From assembly GCA_963711095.1 (NCBI GenBank), contig CAVQCX010000024.1, positions 62,001-126,000 of the forward strand: 64,000 bases of DNA, read 5' to 3'. The translations under genes and the position numbers were made by a program. A model generated the notes under the pieces. That model made no database searches. It had not been told where the DNA came from and saw only the letters and a program-made list of their open reading frames with translations. This document shows, piece after piece, positions 1-10,000 of the stretch; position 1 is the stretch's first letter; every line of letters starts with the position of its first letter. The DNA is from CAVQCX01 sp963711095. GTDB taxonomy: Bacteria; Pseudomonadota; Gammaproteobacteria; Chromatiales; Chromatiaceae.

Positions 1-169
1 GATCACCGGCCAGGAGGCGGACTACCAGCTCAAGGTCGTGGTCGCGGACATGACCGCATATCAGGACCTCCTGCTCAACAAGGTGACGCGTATCGAGGGG
101 GTCAGTGGCGTCCATTCCAGCTTCGTGCTGCGGCGCGTGGTTGACCGCACGGCCGTGCCGCTTCCCTGA
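1..169 (+). CDS. Lrp/AsnC-family transcriptional regulator, C-terminal part
   Basis: This is the 3' end of a gene that begins before the window. Read from base 2, the 55 visible residues include DYQLKVVVADM, LLLNKVTRIEGV and SSFVLRRV. These match the end of the effector-binding RAM/AsnC domain of Lrp-family regulators, which sense amino acids and form octamers. The DNA-binding half is outside the window, so the target and ligand cannot be inferred. A gap of about 240 bases containing a REP-like palindrome separates it from the dodecin gene. Confidence 0.8.
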   Translation, partial: ITGQEADYQLKVVVADMTAYQDLLLNKVTRIEGVSGVHSSFVLRRVVDRTAVPLP

Positions 170-240
170 TCCTTCGCCGGGGCTGGGGCCGCGTCCCTGG
201 CAAGGTCGCCGAGCGGCCCCCTCCCGGCGGCGCGGCGCTC

Positions 241-264
241 CTGTAGGAGGCCAGCCCTCTGGCC
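241..264 (+). repeat. REP-like palindrome, family GTAGGAGGC
   Basis: A short GC-rich palindrome (GGCCAG, then CCCT, then CTGGCC) is preceded by GTAGGA. Related copies lie at 1441-1478 and 17672-17697. All are intergenic, as expected for REP sequences. Confidence 0.6.
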
Positions 265-413
265 AACCTGGGGCCTCGCCGAAGCCCTATCTGACCGGCG
301 TCAACCACTGTCGGCCGGCCGCTGCTAGGTTTATGGATAGGAGGCAGTCGGGTGCAAGCGAGGGCGGTGGCGGGAGGCTCAGCCGCCCGGCTCATCGAAC
401 GGGAGGACAAGCC

Positions 414-614
414 ATGTCTATCGCCAAGGTCGTAGAGATCAGCTCGGAGTCCACCGAGAGCTTCGAGGACGCGGTTCGGCAAGGTATCGAGCGGGCGTCC
501 CATTCCATCCACAACATCAAGGGGGCCTGGGTCAAGGAGCAGCAGGTGAAAGTTGAGAACGGCGCGATCACGCTATTCCGTGTCGACCTCAAGGTCAGCT
601 TCGTGCTCGATTGA
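414..614 (+). CDS. Dodecin (flavin-binding small protein)
   Basis: The product is 66 residues, the usual dodecin length. It starts MSIAKVVEISSES and carries the family signatures SFEDAVRQGIERAS, IKGAWVKEQQVKVENG and YRV-like FRVDLKVSFVLD. Dodecins form hollow dodecamers that bind flavin dimers and are thought to store FMN or riboflavin and protect against photoreduction. The flavin-stacking tryptophan is present in GAWVKEQ. The ATG is preceded by GGGAGGA at good spacing. It stands alone; a GC-rich hairpin follows it but lacks a T tract. Confidence 0.93.
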   Translation: MSIAKVVEISSESTESFEDAVRQGIERASHSIHNIKGAWVKEQQVKVENGAITLFRVDLKVSFVLD

Positions 615-809
615 TCGAGTCGCGGGCGGGGGCTCGTCCGGCTCGCCCGCCCGACGGCGCGTCTTCATGCCCCGGGGGTGGGCGTTGGCAGGATCACGGG
701 CGTGGGATGAGCCGGGCTCGCACTATTGCATCCGAGGCCCGGATCGGTTATCGAAAAGGGTGCGGCCTGCGCGGTCGCGGAGCATCCCCGAGGTGGCCCC
801 AGAGGACCC

Positions 810-1286
810 ATGTATTCGCTTGCCGCGGACTATGTTATCGAGCTGCCAGTGACCACCCGCCCGGTGCGGGCGCTGGTCTATGGGCGCTGGTGCGGCTTCG
901 AGGTCCGGGCGCTGCGCCTGATCTCCTACCACGCCGCCCGTGAGATGACCTGGGCAGGCGGCATCAGACTGCCGGCCTACGGTTACCTGTTCGTCGAGCG
1001 CGGGCCTGGGAACACCCCCGCCGAGATCCGCAGCACGGTGGTCGGGGCGGCCTTCTTCGGCTCGCGCGTCCATCAGGACGTCAACGCCCAGTGGTTTATG
1101 ACCGGCGTCTGGCTGCACCCGTCGGCGAGGGCGCGCGGCTACTTCACTCACGCGCTGCCGGAGATGGAGGCGGCGTTCGGTCAATTCGCCATCTGCGAGC
1201 CCTACAGCGAAGGCTTCAGGGCGCTGATGCAGCGGCGCCCCGCGGTGGCGGCGCACGCCATCGAAAAGCTCAAGGCGATCGGATAG
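810..1286 (+). CDS. Conserved hypothetical protein, 158 aa
   Basis: I do not recognise a named family. The product starts MYSLAADYVIELPV and contains the segment WFMTGVWLHPSARARGY followed by FTHALPEMEAAFG. This loosely recalls the acyl-CoA-binding region of GNAT acetyltransferases, but the match is too weak to assign. The start is the internal ATG at 810; the upstream in-frame extension has REP-like, arginine-rich composition and no homology feel. No membrane segments or signal peptide are apparent. It is monocistronic, facing the convergent HD-domain gene across about 260 bases. Confidence 0.6.
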   Translation: MYSLAADYVIELPVTTRPVRALVYGRWCGFEVRALRLISYHAAREMTWAGGIRLPAYGYLFVERGPGNTPAEIRSTVVGAAFFGSRVHQDVNAQWFMTGVWLHPSARARGYFTHALPEMEAAFGQFAICEPYSEGFRALMQRRPAVAAHAIEKLKAIG

Positions 1287-1440
1287 CCGGCATTTCTCAC
1301 CGGGGCTCGTCGCCATGTGCGCGACGATAAAAGCCCTGTGGGTCAGATTGACGCGTCGCTCCTGTCCGACGGCCTAACCTTTGCGAGGCGAGCCTTCTCG
1401 GCGTCGTCGTCGGGCTTCGGTCGGGCGGCTATCGGCCAGG

Positions 1441-1478
1441 GGGCTGGCCTCCTACAGGGAGGCCGGCCCTCTCGGCGA
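1441..1478. repeat. REP-like inverted pair, family GTAGGAGGC
   Basis: Two overlapping copies of the same short palindromic unit are seen on opposite strands. GGCTGGCCTCCTACA is the reverse complement of the copy near 241, and the adjoining GGAGGCCGGCCCTCTCGGCG matches the copy near 17672. It lies between two convergent genes. Confidence 0.5.
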
Positions 1479-1545
1479 TCTTCCCCCGGCTTTGGATCGG
1501 CACGGGCCGGCCGGCAGGCTGGTCCGTGGCGCGGCCGGCGTCCGT

Positions 1546-2091
1546 TCAGCCGGTCGGACGTCGGGCGTAGGCCGCGTCGAACACCGCCTCCAGGCGCGCA
1601 TGGACCCCGCGCAGGCCGTTCACCACCGCCCTGGCCCAGTCGAAATATTCCTGGCGGCGCTCCAGACTCCAGTCCGCGGGCGGGCATTCCGCCACGTCGC
1701 GCAGGTTCGCGATCTTGTCGGCAAGCTTGATCAGCTTGGCGCCCTCGCTCAGGGTGCGGGCGTGCTCGATCTGCAGGCGCTTGCGCTCGGCCTTGGGAAG
1801 GCCTTTGTCGTCGCTGACCTCCATCACCAGCGCCCGTATCCGGGGCCCGAATGCGGCCTCGAGCTCGTCGGGTGTGGTGGCGGTGTCCTCGACGGTGTCG
1901 TGCAGCAGGGCCGCGCAGAGCACGCTCGGATCGTCGGCTCCACCTTCGTTGCACAGGATGTCGGCCAGGGCGATCGGGTGGTTGATGTAAGGCGAGGCCT
2001 CGGCGTCCTTGCGCCGCTGGTCGCGGTGCTTGTGCGCCGCGAAGGCCAGGGCCCGCAGGATCAGGCTCATGTCGTTGTGCGCGGGATTCAT
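1546..2091 (-). CDS. HD-domain (p)ppGpp hydrolase, MESH1-like
   Basis: The product is a 181-residue single-domain HD phosphohydrolase. Motifs in order are AAHKHRDQRRK, YINHPIALADIL, ALLHDTVEDT (the HD pair) and KLIKLADKIANL. This is the pattern of RelA/SpoT hydrolase domains found alone, as in MESH1-type small alarmone hydrolases. The synthetase and ACT/TGS domains of SpoT are absent. The likely reaction is removal of the 3'-pyrophosphate from (p)ppGpp in the cytoplasm, although such proteins can also act on NADPH or other nucleotides. GGGAGGG precedes the ATG. It lies 43 bases downstream of yaeQ on the same strand and may be cotranscribed with it. Confidence 0.85.
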   Translation of the reverse strand: MNPAHNDMSLILRALAFAAHKHRDQRRKDAEASPYINHPIALADILCNEGGADDPSVLCAALLHDTVEDTATTPDELEAAFGPRIRALVMEVSDDKGLPKAERKRLQIEHARTLSEGAKLIKLADKIANLRDVAECPPADWSLERRQEYFDWARAVVNGLRGVHARLEAVFDAAYARRPTG

Positions 2092-2134
2092 GGGACCCTC
2101 CCGGGGCAGTGCGCGCTCGACATTCTCGCGCTCG

Positions 2135-2683
2135 TCAGGTCCGGCCCGGCAGCCACAGCTCGGGCTCGATAAGCACCGTCACTTCGGAGGTGCCAAGCCA
2201 GATCTGACCGTCCTGGATGGTGCACTGCAGCTGCATGGCGCGGCTCACCAGCCCGGCCATAGCCCGGGTGGCGGGCTGGGGCAGGGCGATGACCTGGAGA
2301 TTCTGGAAGCGGTCCAGCTCGGGCGCGATGTGCTCCCACCAGATCCGGGCCTGACGCCCTCCGTAGGCGTAGACGAGGACCTGCCTGGAGCGGCTGCAGG
2401 CCTTGCGGATGCGCCGCTCGTCCGGCAGTCCCACCTCGACCCAGCGCTCGATCTCGCCCGACAGGCTCTTCTCCCAGAGCGCGGGCTCGTCCTCGGCGCA
2501 CAGGCCGGCGGTGAGCTCCAGTCGCTCGCAGGCATTCAGGGCGAACGCCAGTGCGCGCACCATCATGCGCTCGTCGGTCTCCGAAGGATGCCGGGCCAGC
2601 GTGAGCGGGTGATCGGCGTAATAGCCACGGTCCAGGTCCGCGATCTGGAGCTTGGCCTTGAAGACAGTAGCCGTGAGGGCCAT
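2135..2683 (-). CDS. yaeQ: YaeQ family protein
   Basis: The 182-residue product begins MALTATVFKAKLQIADLDRG and contains LARHPSETDERMMVRALAFAL, the hallmark of YaeQ. The family has a PD-(D/E)XK nuclease-like fold, and the acidic and lysine/glutamine positions of that fold fall in the central region (LCAEDEPALWEK). Its cellular function is not established; early work linked it to suppression of rfaH defects. The length is normal and there is no sign of decay. It is divergent from the HD-GYP response regulator gene across 169 bases. Confidence 0.92.
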   Translation of the reverse strand: MALTATVFKAKLQIADLDRGYYADHPLTLARHPSETDERMMVRALAFALNACERLELTAGLCAEDEPALWEKSLSGEIERWVEVGLPDERRIRKACSRSRQVLVYAYGGRQARIWWEHIAPELDRFQNLQVIALPQPATRAMAGLVSRAMQLQCTIQDGQIWLGTSEVTVLIEPELWLPGRT

Positions 2684-2852
2684 GGGGTCGGTGGTATCCC
2701 AGAGCAGTGGTATAGAGGGGCGCAGTGGACAGCGGACGCGCGATCGCGGGCGTTGCTCCCAGGTCGCGGGCTGGGATGATAACCGAGCTGAACGGAATCT
2801 GCCGGATGCCGCGCTTGGCGGGATGCTACGCTAATCGGAGGCATCGTAGACA

Positions 2853-3977
2853 ATGGACCGGGACATGACAGCGGCAACCGCAGCGGACGCGCTTTCCGCC
2901 TGGATATTGGCAGTAGACGATCTGCCCGAGAACCTGGGTCTGCTCGGCGATCTCCTCCAGGGAGCTGGCTATCGCGTCAAGGCGGCGAGCTCGGGTCGTA
3001 CGGCGCTGCGCTATGCCGCCCGCGAGCCCCATCCGGATCTGATCCTGCTCGATGTGATGATGCCGGAGATGGACGGTTATGAGGTGCTGGAGCAGCTGCG
3101 CCGGGACCCGGTGACCCGGGAGATTCCGGTGATCTTTCTCACCGCGCTGAGCGAGACCGCAGAGGAGGAGCGCGGCCTGGAGCTGGGCGCCGCCGACTAC
3201 ATCACCAAGCCGATCCGGCCCGCCGTGCTGCTGGCCCGGGTGCGCACCCAGCTCGAGGTCAAGCAGGCGCGGGAATGGCTGAAGGACCGCAATGCCTTCC
3301 TGTGGGCCGAGGTGGACCGGCGCATGCAGGAGAACGAGATGATCCAGGCCGCCAGCATCCGGGCCCTGGCGCACCTCGCCGAGATACGTGATTCCGAGAC
3401 CGGCAATCATATCCTGCGCACCCAGGCCTACGTGCACCTGCTGGCCACCCGGGTGAAAGGGCTCCCGCGTTTCTCGGTGGTCCTCAGCGACCGCTACGTG
3501 GAGCTGGTGAGTCGTTCCGCACCGCTGCACGACATCGGCAAGGTGGGCATTCCCGACGCGATCCTGCTCAAGCCGGGCAAGCTGACCGCGGAGGAATGGC
3601 AGATCATGAAGACCCACGCGCGCCTGGGCGCGGAGGCCATAGAGCTGGCCGAGCGCGATATGGACAAGCCCCTGGAGTTTCTGGCGCTCGCCAAGGAGAT
3701 CGCTCACTGGCACCACGAGCGCTGGGACGGCAGCGGCTATCCGGACGGCCTGAAGGGGGATGAGATCCCGGTCTCCGCCCGTTTGATGGCCCTGGCGGAC
3801 GTGTTCGACGCCCTGATCAGTCGACGTGTCTACAAGGCGGCGATGTCCTTCGACGAGGCGCGCGACATCATTGCCGCGGACCGGGGCCGCCACTTCGATC
3901 CGGATGTGGTGGACGCCTTTCTGTCCGGGTACGACGAGTTCGTCGCCGTCGCTCGTTGCTACCCCGAGGAGCGCTGA
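2853..3977 (+). CDS. Two-component response regulator with HD-GYP domain
   Basis: The product is 374 residues. A receiver domain spans about residues 17-135 with phospho-acceptor LILLDVMMPEMDGYE, followed by TAL and a conserved KPI lysine. An HD-GYP domain then spans about 165-360 with SAPLHDIGKVGIPDAIL, HHERWDGSGYPDGLKG and a DVFDAL metal-binding motif. All catalytic residues appear intact, so it should hydrolyse cyclic di-GMP when phosphorylated. The ATG at 2853 is chosen because GGAGG lies 11 bases upstream. Only 36 bases separate it from the large hybrid kinase gene, so that kinase is the natural phosphodonor (inference). Confidence 0.93.
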   Translation: MDRDMTAATAADALSAWILAVDDLPENLGLLGDLLQGAGYRVKAASSGRTALRYAAREPHPDLILLDVMMPEMDGYEVLEQLRRDPVTREIPVIFLTALSETAEEERGLELGAADYITKPIRPAVLLARVRTQLEVKQAREWLKDRNAFLWAEVDRRMQENEMIQAASIRALAHLAEIRDSETGNHILRTQAYVHLLATRVKGLPRFSVVLSDRYVELVSRSAPLHDIGKVGIPDAILLKPGKLTAEEWQIMKTHARLGAEAIELAERDMDKPLEFLALAKEIAHWHHERWDGSGYPDGLKGDEIPVSARLMALADVFDALISRRVYKAAMSFDEARDIIAADRGRHFDPDVVDAFLSGYDEFVAVARCYPEER

Positions 3978-4013
3978 CCGTCGGCGCGAGCCGATCGAGT
4001 CTGAGCCAAGCCC

Positions 4014-7000
4014 ATGCCGAGTGAAGCACCGGAGCCCGCCCGCACCGGGGGCGCGCCCCGCCTCCCCGGGGTGACGCCCCTGGGCGTGGCTCTGGTGTAC
4101 GCGAGCTTCGCCGCCCTATGGATCCTGCTCTCGGACAAGGTCGTGGAATGGCTGTTCGGGGTCCCGGCCCAGGTCACCGTCGCTAACAGCCTCAAGGGTC
4201 TGGCCTTCGTGCTGGTCACCTCGGTGGTGCTCTACGGCCTGCTGCGGCGTCTGTCGAGCCTCGCCGAGACCCCGCCTCTCTCCGAGGGTGGCCGGCGCGC
4301 ACAGCTGTTGCCGTTGGTGCTGCTCGGCGCCGGCATCACGCTGCTGACAGCGGTTGGGGTCGGCTACACCCTGGTCCAGCACCGGGTCCGGGAGGTCGAG
4401 CGGCTGCGGACCATCGCCGACCTCAAGACGCGTCAGATCGCGGACTGGCTGGGCGAGCGTCTGGGGGACGCGCGGTTCGCCCAATCCAGCCGGTCCTGGG
4501 CGGAGCTGTACCGCAGCTGGCGCGAGACCGGCGACAGCGCCGACCTGGAGCGGCTGCGCGGCCGTCTCGACCGGTACCGGGAGGCGAAGGGCTTCTATGA
4601 TGACCTGCTCCTGGATGAGCAGGGCCGGCTGGTCTGGGACGCCCGCAGAGAAAGTCCCACGGTCTCCGCTGCTCTGAGCGCAGCGGCGCGCCAGGCTGTC
4701 GCCGCCCAGCGGGTAGGGCGGGTCGGACCCTACCGCGATCCGGCCGGCCGGGTGTGGATCGATTTCATCGCGCCGCTGCCAGGCGTGGGCCGGCTGCCCG
4801 GGCCGGTCGTGGTGCTGCGGGCCGATCCGGCGGAGCAACTGTTTCCGTTGCTGCGTGGCTGGCCGGTGCCCAGCGTCAGCGGCGAGACCCTGGTGTTCCG
4901 GCGCGACGGCGACCAGGTGCTGTTCCTCAACGAGCTGCGCCACCGTGCCGACACGGCGGCGAAGCTGCGCCTGCCCGTGGCGCAAGAGGCGCTGCTGGCC
5001 GCTCAGGTGCTGCGCCGCGAGGTCGACTTGGCAGGCTTGGTGCGAGGCGTGGATTATCGCGGTGTGCCGGCGCTGGGTGTGCCCCGGGCGATCCCGGACA
5101 CGGACTGGTTTCTCATCGCCAAGGTCGATCGTGCCGAGGTCTACGCCGTTGCCGCCCGGGACGTGGTCTGGCTGGTGCTCACCGGGCTGTTGTTGCTGCT
5201 CGCCATGACCACGGGCGCAGTGCTGCTGCGCCAGCGCCGGGAGCTGGCCGGGGCCCTGCGCGAGCGCCGCATCCAGACCGAGCGGCTGAGTGCGCTGCAG
5301 CGGCTGCACGACATCGCCGAAGGCTCGACCGACGCGATCCTCGCCATGGACGCCCAGGGGCGCGTCCTGCTGTTCAATGCCGCTGCGGCGCGCTTCACCG
5401 GCAAGCAGCCGGCCGAGGTCATGGGCCGCGACGAGACGGTGCTGTTTCCGCCCGAGCAGGCCGAGCGGCTGATGGCGGACAACCGGGCGGTGATGGTGGC
5501 GGACGAGACCCGCACCTTCGAAGACACGCTCACCACGCCAGACGGCGATCGTACCTTCCTGACCACCAAGGGACCGCTCCACGACACCGACGGCCGGGTC
5601 ATCGGTCTGTTCGTCGTCGCCCGGGACATCACCGAGCACAAGCAGGCCCAGGACGCCCTGCGCCGCTCCAACCGCGCCCTGCGCACCCTGAGCGAGTGCG
5701 ATCAGGCCCTGGCTCGTGCGACGGACGAGCAGGAATTCCTGTCCGAAGTCTGCGCGCTTCTGGTCAGCGTCGGCGGCTATCCCCTGGCCTGGGTGGGATC
5801 CGCCGAGCAGGACGAGGCGCGTACCGTGCGCCCAGTGACCAAGGCGGGACTCGATGATGGCTACCTCGATGCCGCCCGTATATCCTGGGCCGACACGACG
5901 CTCGGGCGAGGTCCCACAGGCACCGCCATCCGCGAGCGTCACCCCGCCGTCTGCCGCGATCTCAGATCTGATCCGCTGTTCGCCCCCTGGCGCGACGCGG
6001 CCCTCGAGCGCGGATACCGCTCCTCGATCGCGTTGCCGATCGTGCTCGACGACAGCCAGCGTCCCTGGGCACTGACCATGTACGCGGCCGAGCCCGACGC
6101 CTTCGATGCCGAGGAGGTGCGCCTGCTGGCCGAGCTGGCCGACGATCTGGCGTTCGGCATCGGGGCGCTGCGTGACCGGGCCGCGCACCGGCAGGCGGAG
6201 CGGGCACTGGTACGCGAGCGCGGCTTCCTCAAGACGCTCATCGCCACCCTGCCGGATCTGGTGTGGCTGAAGGACCCGCAGGGAGTGTATCTGGCCTGCA
6301 ACCCGCGCTTCGAGCGCTTCTTGGGGGCCAAGGAGGCTGAGATCGTCGGCAAGACCGATTACGACTTCGTGGACCGGGAGCTGGCCGACTTCTTCCGGGA
6401 CAACGATCGGGCTGCGATTGCCGCCGGTGGGCCCCGGACCAACGAAGAGGAGCTGCCCTTTGCGGCAGATGGGCACCGCGAGCTGGTCGAGGTCGTCAAG
6501 ACCCCTATGCGCGACGCCCAGGGCCAGCTCATCGGCGTGCTGGGCATAGGCCGGGACATCACCGCGCGCAAGGCCGCAGAGCAGGCCCTGCGCGAGAAGG
6601 ATGCGCTGCTCAGCCAGATGAGCGCCATCGCCCATATCGGTGCCTGGCAGCTGGACCCGGTGACCGGACGCGGCACCTGGACCGAGGAGGTGGCGCGAAT
6701 GCACGAGGTGGACCCTGATCAGGAGACCAGTCTCAGTTTCGGGCTCAGCTTCTACGAAGGCGTGCACCGCGAGCGCATCGAGACAGCCGTGCGCGAGGCG
6801 ATCGAGCTCGCAATACCCTATGACCTGGAGCTGGAGCTGGTGACCGCCAAGGGGGCCCGCAAGTATGTCCGTGCGGTGGGTGTGCCGGTTGGGGAGGCCG
6901 GCTCCGTCAGCCGGCTGCGCGGCACCTTTCAGGATATCACCGAGCGCCGGCGGGCCGCGGACGCCCTGCGCGAGAGCGAGGCCACTTACCGCTCGCTGTT

Positions 7001-10000
7001 CGACAACATGCTGAACGGCTTCGCCTACTGCCGGATGCTGTTCGAGAATGGCGAGCCTGTGGATTTCGTGTACCTCACCGTAAACAGGGCATTCGAGACC
7101 CAGACCGGGCTCAGGGACGTGGTCGGACGCAGGGTCTCCGAAGTCGTTCCGGGCATTCGCCAGAGCGATCCCATGCTGTTCGACATGTATAGCCAGGTCG
7201 CCCTGACCGGCCGGCCCGAGCGCTTCGAGCTGTTCGTGGAGGCGTTGCAGATGTGGTTCTGGCTGTCCGTCTACAGCCCCAAGCCGGAGCACTTCGTGGC
7301 CGTGTTCGACGTGATCACCGAGCGCAAGCGGGCGGAGCTGGCGCTGCGCGAGAGCGAGCGGCGCTTCCAGGACATAGTCGCGGCCTCGGGCGACTGGGTC
7401 TGGGAGGTGGATGCACTGGGGCGCTACACCTATGTGTCGGAGAGCGTGACCCAGCTACTGGGCTACACGCCGCAGGAGGTCATCGGGCGGACCGCCTTCG
7501 AGCTGATGCCCCCGGGAGAGGCGGAGCGCGTGGCGGCCCAGTTCTCCGCGATCGCGGCGCGCAGAGAGCCCTTTCGCGACCTGGCGAACATCACCTTGCA
7601 CCAGGACGGGACACCTCACCATATCAACACCAGCGGTATGCCGATCCTCGCCCGCGACGGCCGGCTGCTCGGCTATCGAGGCCTGGACAAGGATGTCACC
7701 GAGAGACGCCTGGCCGAGCTGGCCCTGCTGGAGAGCGAGTCCAAGCATCGGGATGTGCTCGCCGCCCTCGGCGAGGGCGTCTACGGGGTGGATCTGGAGG
7801 GCCGCTGCAGCTTCGTCAACCCGACCGCTCTGGCGACCTTGGGATTCCGGGACAGAGAGCTGTTCGGCGAAGACGCACATGCGTTGTTCCACCATCAGCG
7901 TCCGACTGGCGAGCCTTATCCGAAAGCCGATTGTCCGATTATCCAGGCGTTGCAGGCAGGGGATCCGTGGCACGGCACCGAGTGGTTCATCCGCAAGGAC
8001 GGTCAGGCCTTTCCCGTAGAGCTGACCGTCGCGCCGCTGGAGGCGGAAGGCGGCCGGGCCGGCGCCGTGGTCGCGTTTCGGGACATCACGGAGCGCCAGC
8101 AGGCGGAGGCGCAGATCCGCAAGCTGTTGCTTGCAGTGGAGCAGAGTCCCGAGAGCATCGTTATCACCGACCTGGACGGCCGCATCGAGTACGTGAACGA
8201 CACCTTCGTCGCCACTTCCGGCTACAGCCGCAAGGAGGTCGTGGGACAGAATCCGCGCCTCCTCCACTCGGGCCAGACCCCCCCTGAGACCTACCGGTCC
8301 CTGTGGGAGACGCTGAGTCAGGGGGAAGTCTGGAAGGGAGAATTCTGCAACCGCCGCAAGACCGGCGAGGAATACCTTGAATTCGCCTTGATCTCCCCGA
8401 TCCGCCAGCCCGACGGGCGGATCACCCATTACCTGGCGATCCAAGAGGACATCACCGAGAAGAAGCGCATCGGGCACGAGCTGGACCGCCACCGCCACCA
8501 TCTGGCGGAGCTGGTGGAGCAGCGCACCGCGCAACTGGCAGAGGCCAGGGAGCACGCGGAGGCCGCCAACCACGCCAAGAGCGCCTTCCTAGCCAACATG
8601 AGCCATGAGATCCGCACCCCTCTCAACGCCATCGTCGGGCTCACCCACCTGCTGCGGCGCTCCGGAGCGACGCCCGAGCAGGCCCAGCGGTTGCACAAGA
8701 TCGACGCGGCCGCCGGCCACCTGCTGTCCATCATCAGCGACATCCTCGATCTGTCCAAAATCGAGGCCGGACGGCTGGAGCTGGAGCAGATGGATTTTCC
8801 CCTGGGCTCGGTGCTGGATCATGTGCGCTCGCTCATCGCCGAGGCGGCGCATGGCAAGGGCCTCGAGCTGGCCGTGGACGTCGACGATATGCCGCTGTGG
8901 CTGCGCGGCGACCCGACCCGGCTGCGCCAGGCGCTGCTCAATTACGCCGGCAATGCGCTCAAGTTCACCGAGCGGGGATCCATTCTGCTGCGCGCCCGCC
9001 TGCTGGAAGAGATCGACGACCGGCTCCTGGTTCGGTTCGAAGTGGAGGATACGGGAATGGGGATCACGCCCGAGCAGCTGTCCTCCCTGTTCGTGCCGTT
9101 CGAGCAGGCCGATGTCTCCACGACCCGGCGTTTCGGGGGCACTGGGCTGGGGCTGGCCATCACCCGGCGGCTGGCGCAGCTGATGGATGGCGAGGCGGGG
9201 GCCGAGAGCACGCCGGGCGAGGGCAGCACCTTCTGGTTCACGGCCCGGCTCGCTCGCGGCCACGGGATCATGCCCGCGGCGACTCCGGGGCCGCCGCGCC
9301 TGGCCGAGGTCGAGCTGCGCGGGCGTCATGCCGGCGCGCGCGTGCTGCTGGCGGAGGACAACGCGATCAATCGGGAGGTGGCCCTGGAGCTGCTGCACGG
9401 GGTGGGCCTGGCCGTGGACGCCGCGGCCGACGGCGTGGAGGCGCTTGCCAAGGCCCAGGCCTATGCCTACGACCTGATCCTGATGGACGTGCAGATGCCG
9501 GGGATGGACGGCCTGGCAGCGACCCGGGCGATCCGGGCGCTGCCGGGTCGGGCGGCGGTCCCCATACTGGCCATGACCGCCAACGCCTTCGAAGAGGATC
9601 AGCGGGCCTGCCGGGAGGCCGGCATGAACGACTTCGTGGCCAAGCCGGTGGACCCCGAGAGCCTCTATGCCACCCTTTTCCGGTGGCTGCCGGAGCCGGC
9701 CGCCGACCGGGCGCCGCCCATGGCAACGCCGGCACCCGATACCGGGCGGCGCCTAAGGGTGGACCTGGTTCCGGGCCTGGACCCGGCGCGGGGCCTGGCC
9801 CTGGTGAAGGGTCGGGCCGACACCTATGGGCGGCTGCTGCAGCTGTTCGCCTATACCCATGGCGGTGACGCCGAGCGCATCCGCCAAGGGCTCGCGGCCG
9901 GCGACCGCCCCGGGCTGCAGAATCTGGCCCATGCCCTGAAGGGTGTCGCCGGCAACTTGGCGGCGCCGGGGCTGGCCGAAGCGGCCGGGGCCCTCGAACG

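Noticed and set aside
624..652. Hairpin after dodecin as an intrinsic terminator
   Set aside because: A 7-bp GGGCGGG/CCCGCCC stem exists, but the loop is 15 bases and no T tract follows.
4116..7292. Long minus-strand ORF opposite the 2111-aa kinase
   Set aside because: It is a GC-bias shadow: the plus strand has eight recognisable domains while the minus product has no motif. The same applies to the long antisense ORFs at 13650-16100, 19682-23251 and 26020-28371.
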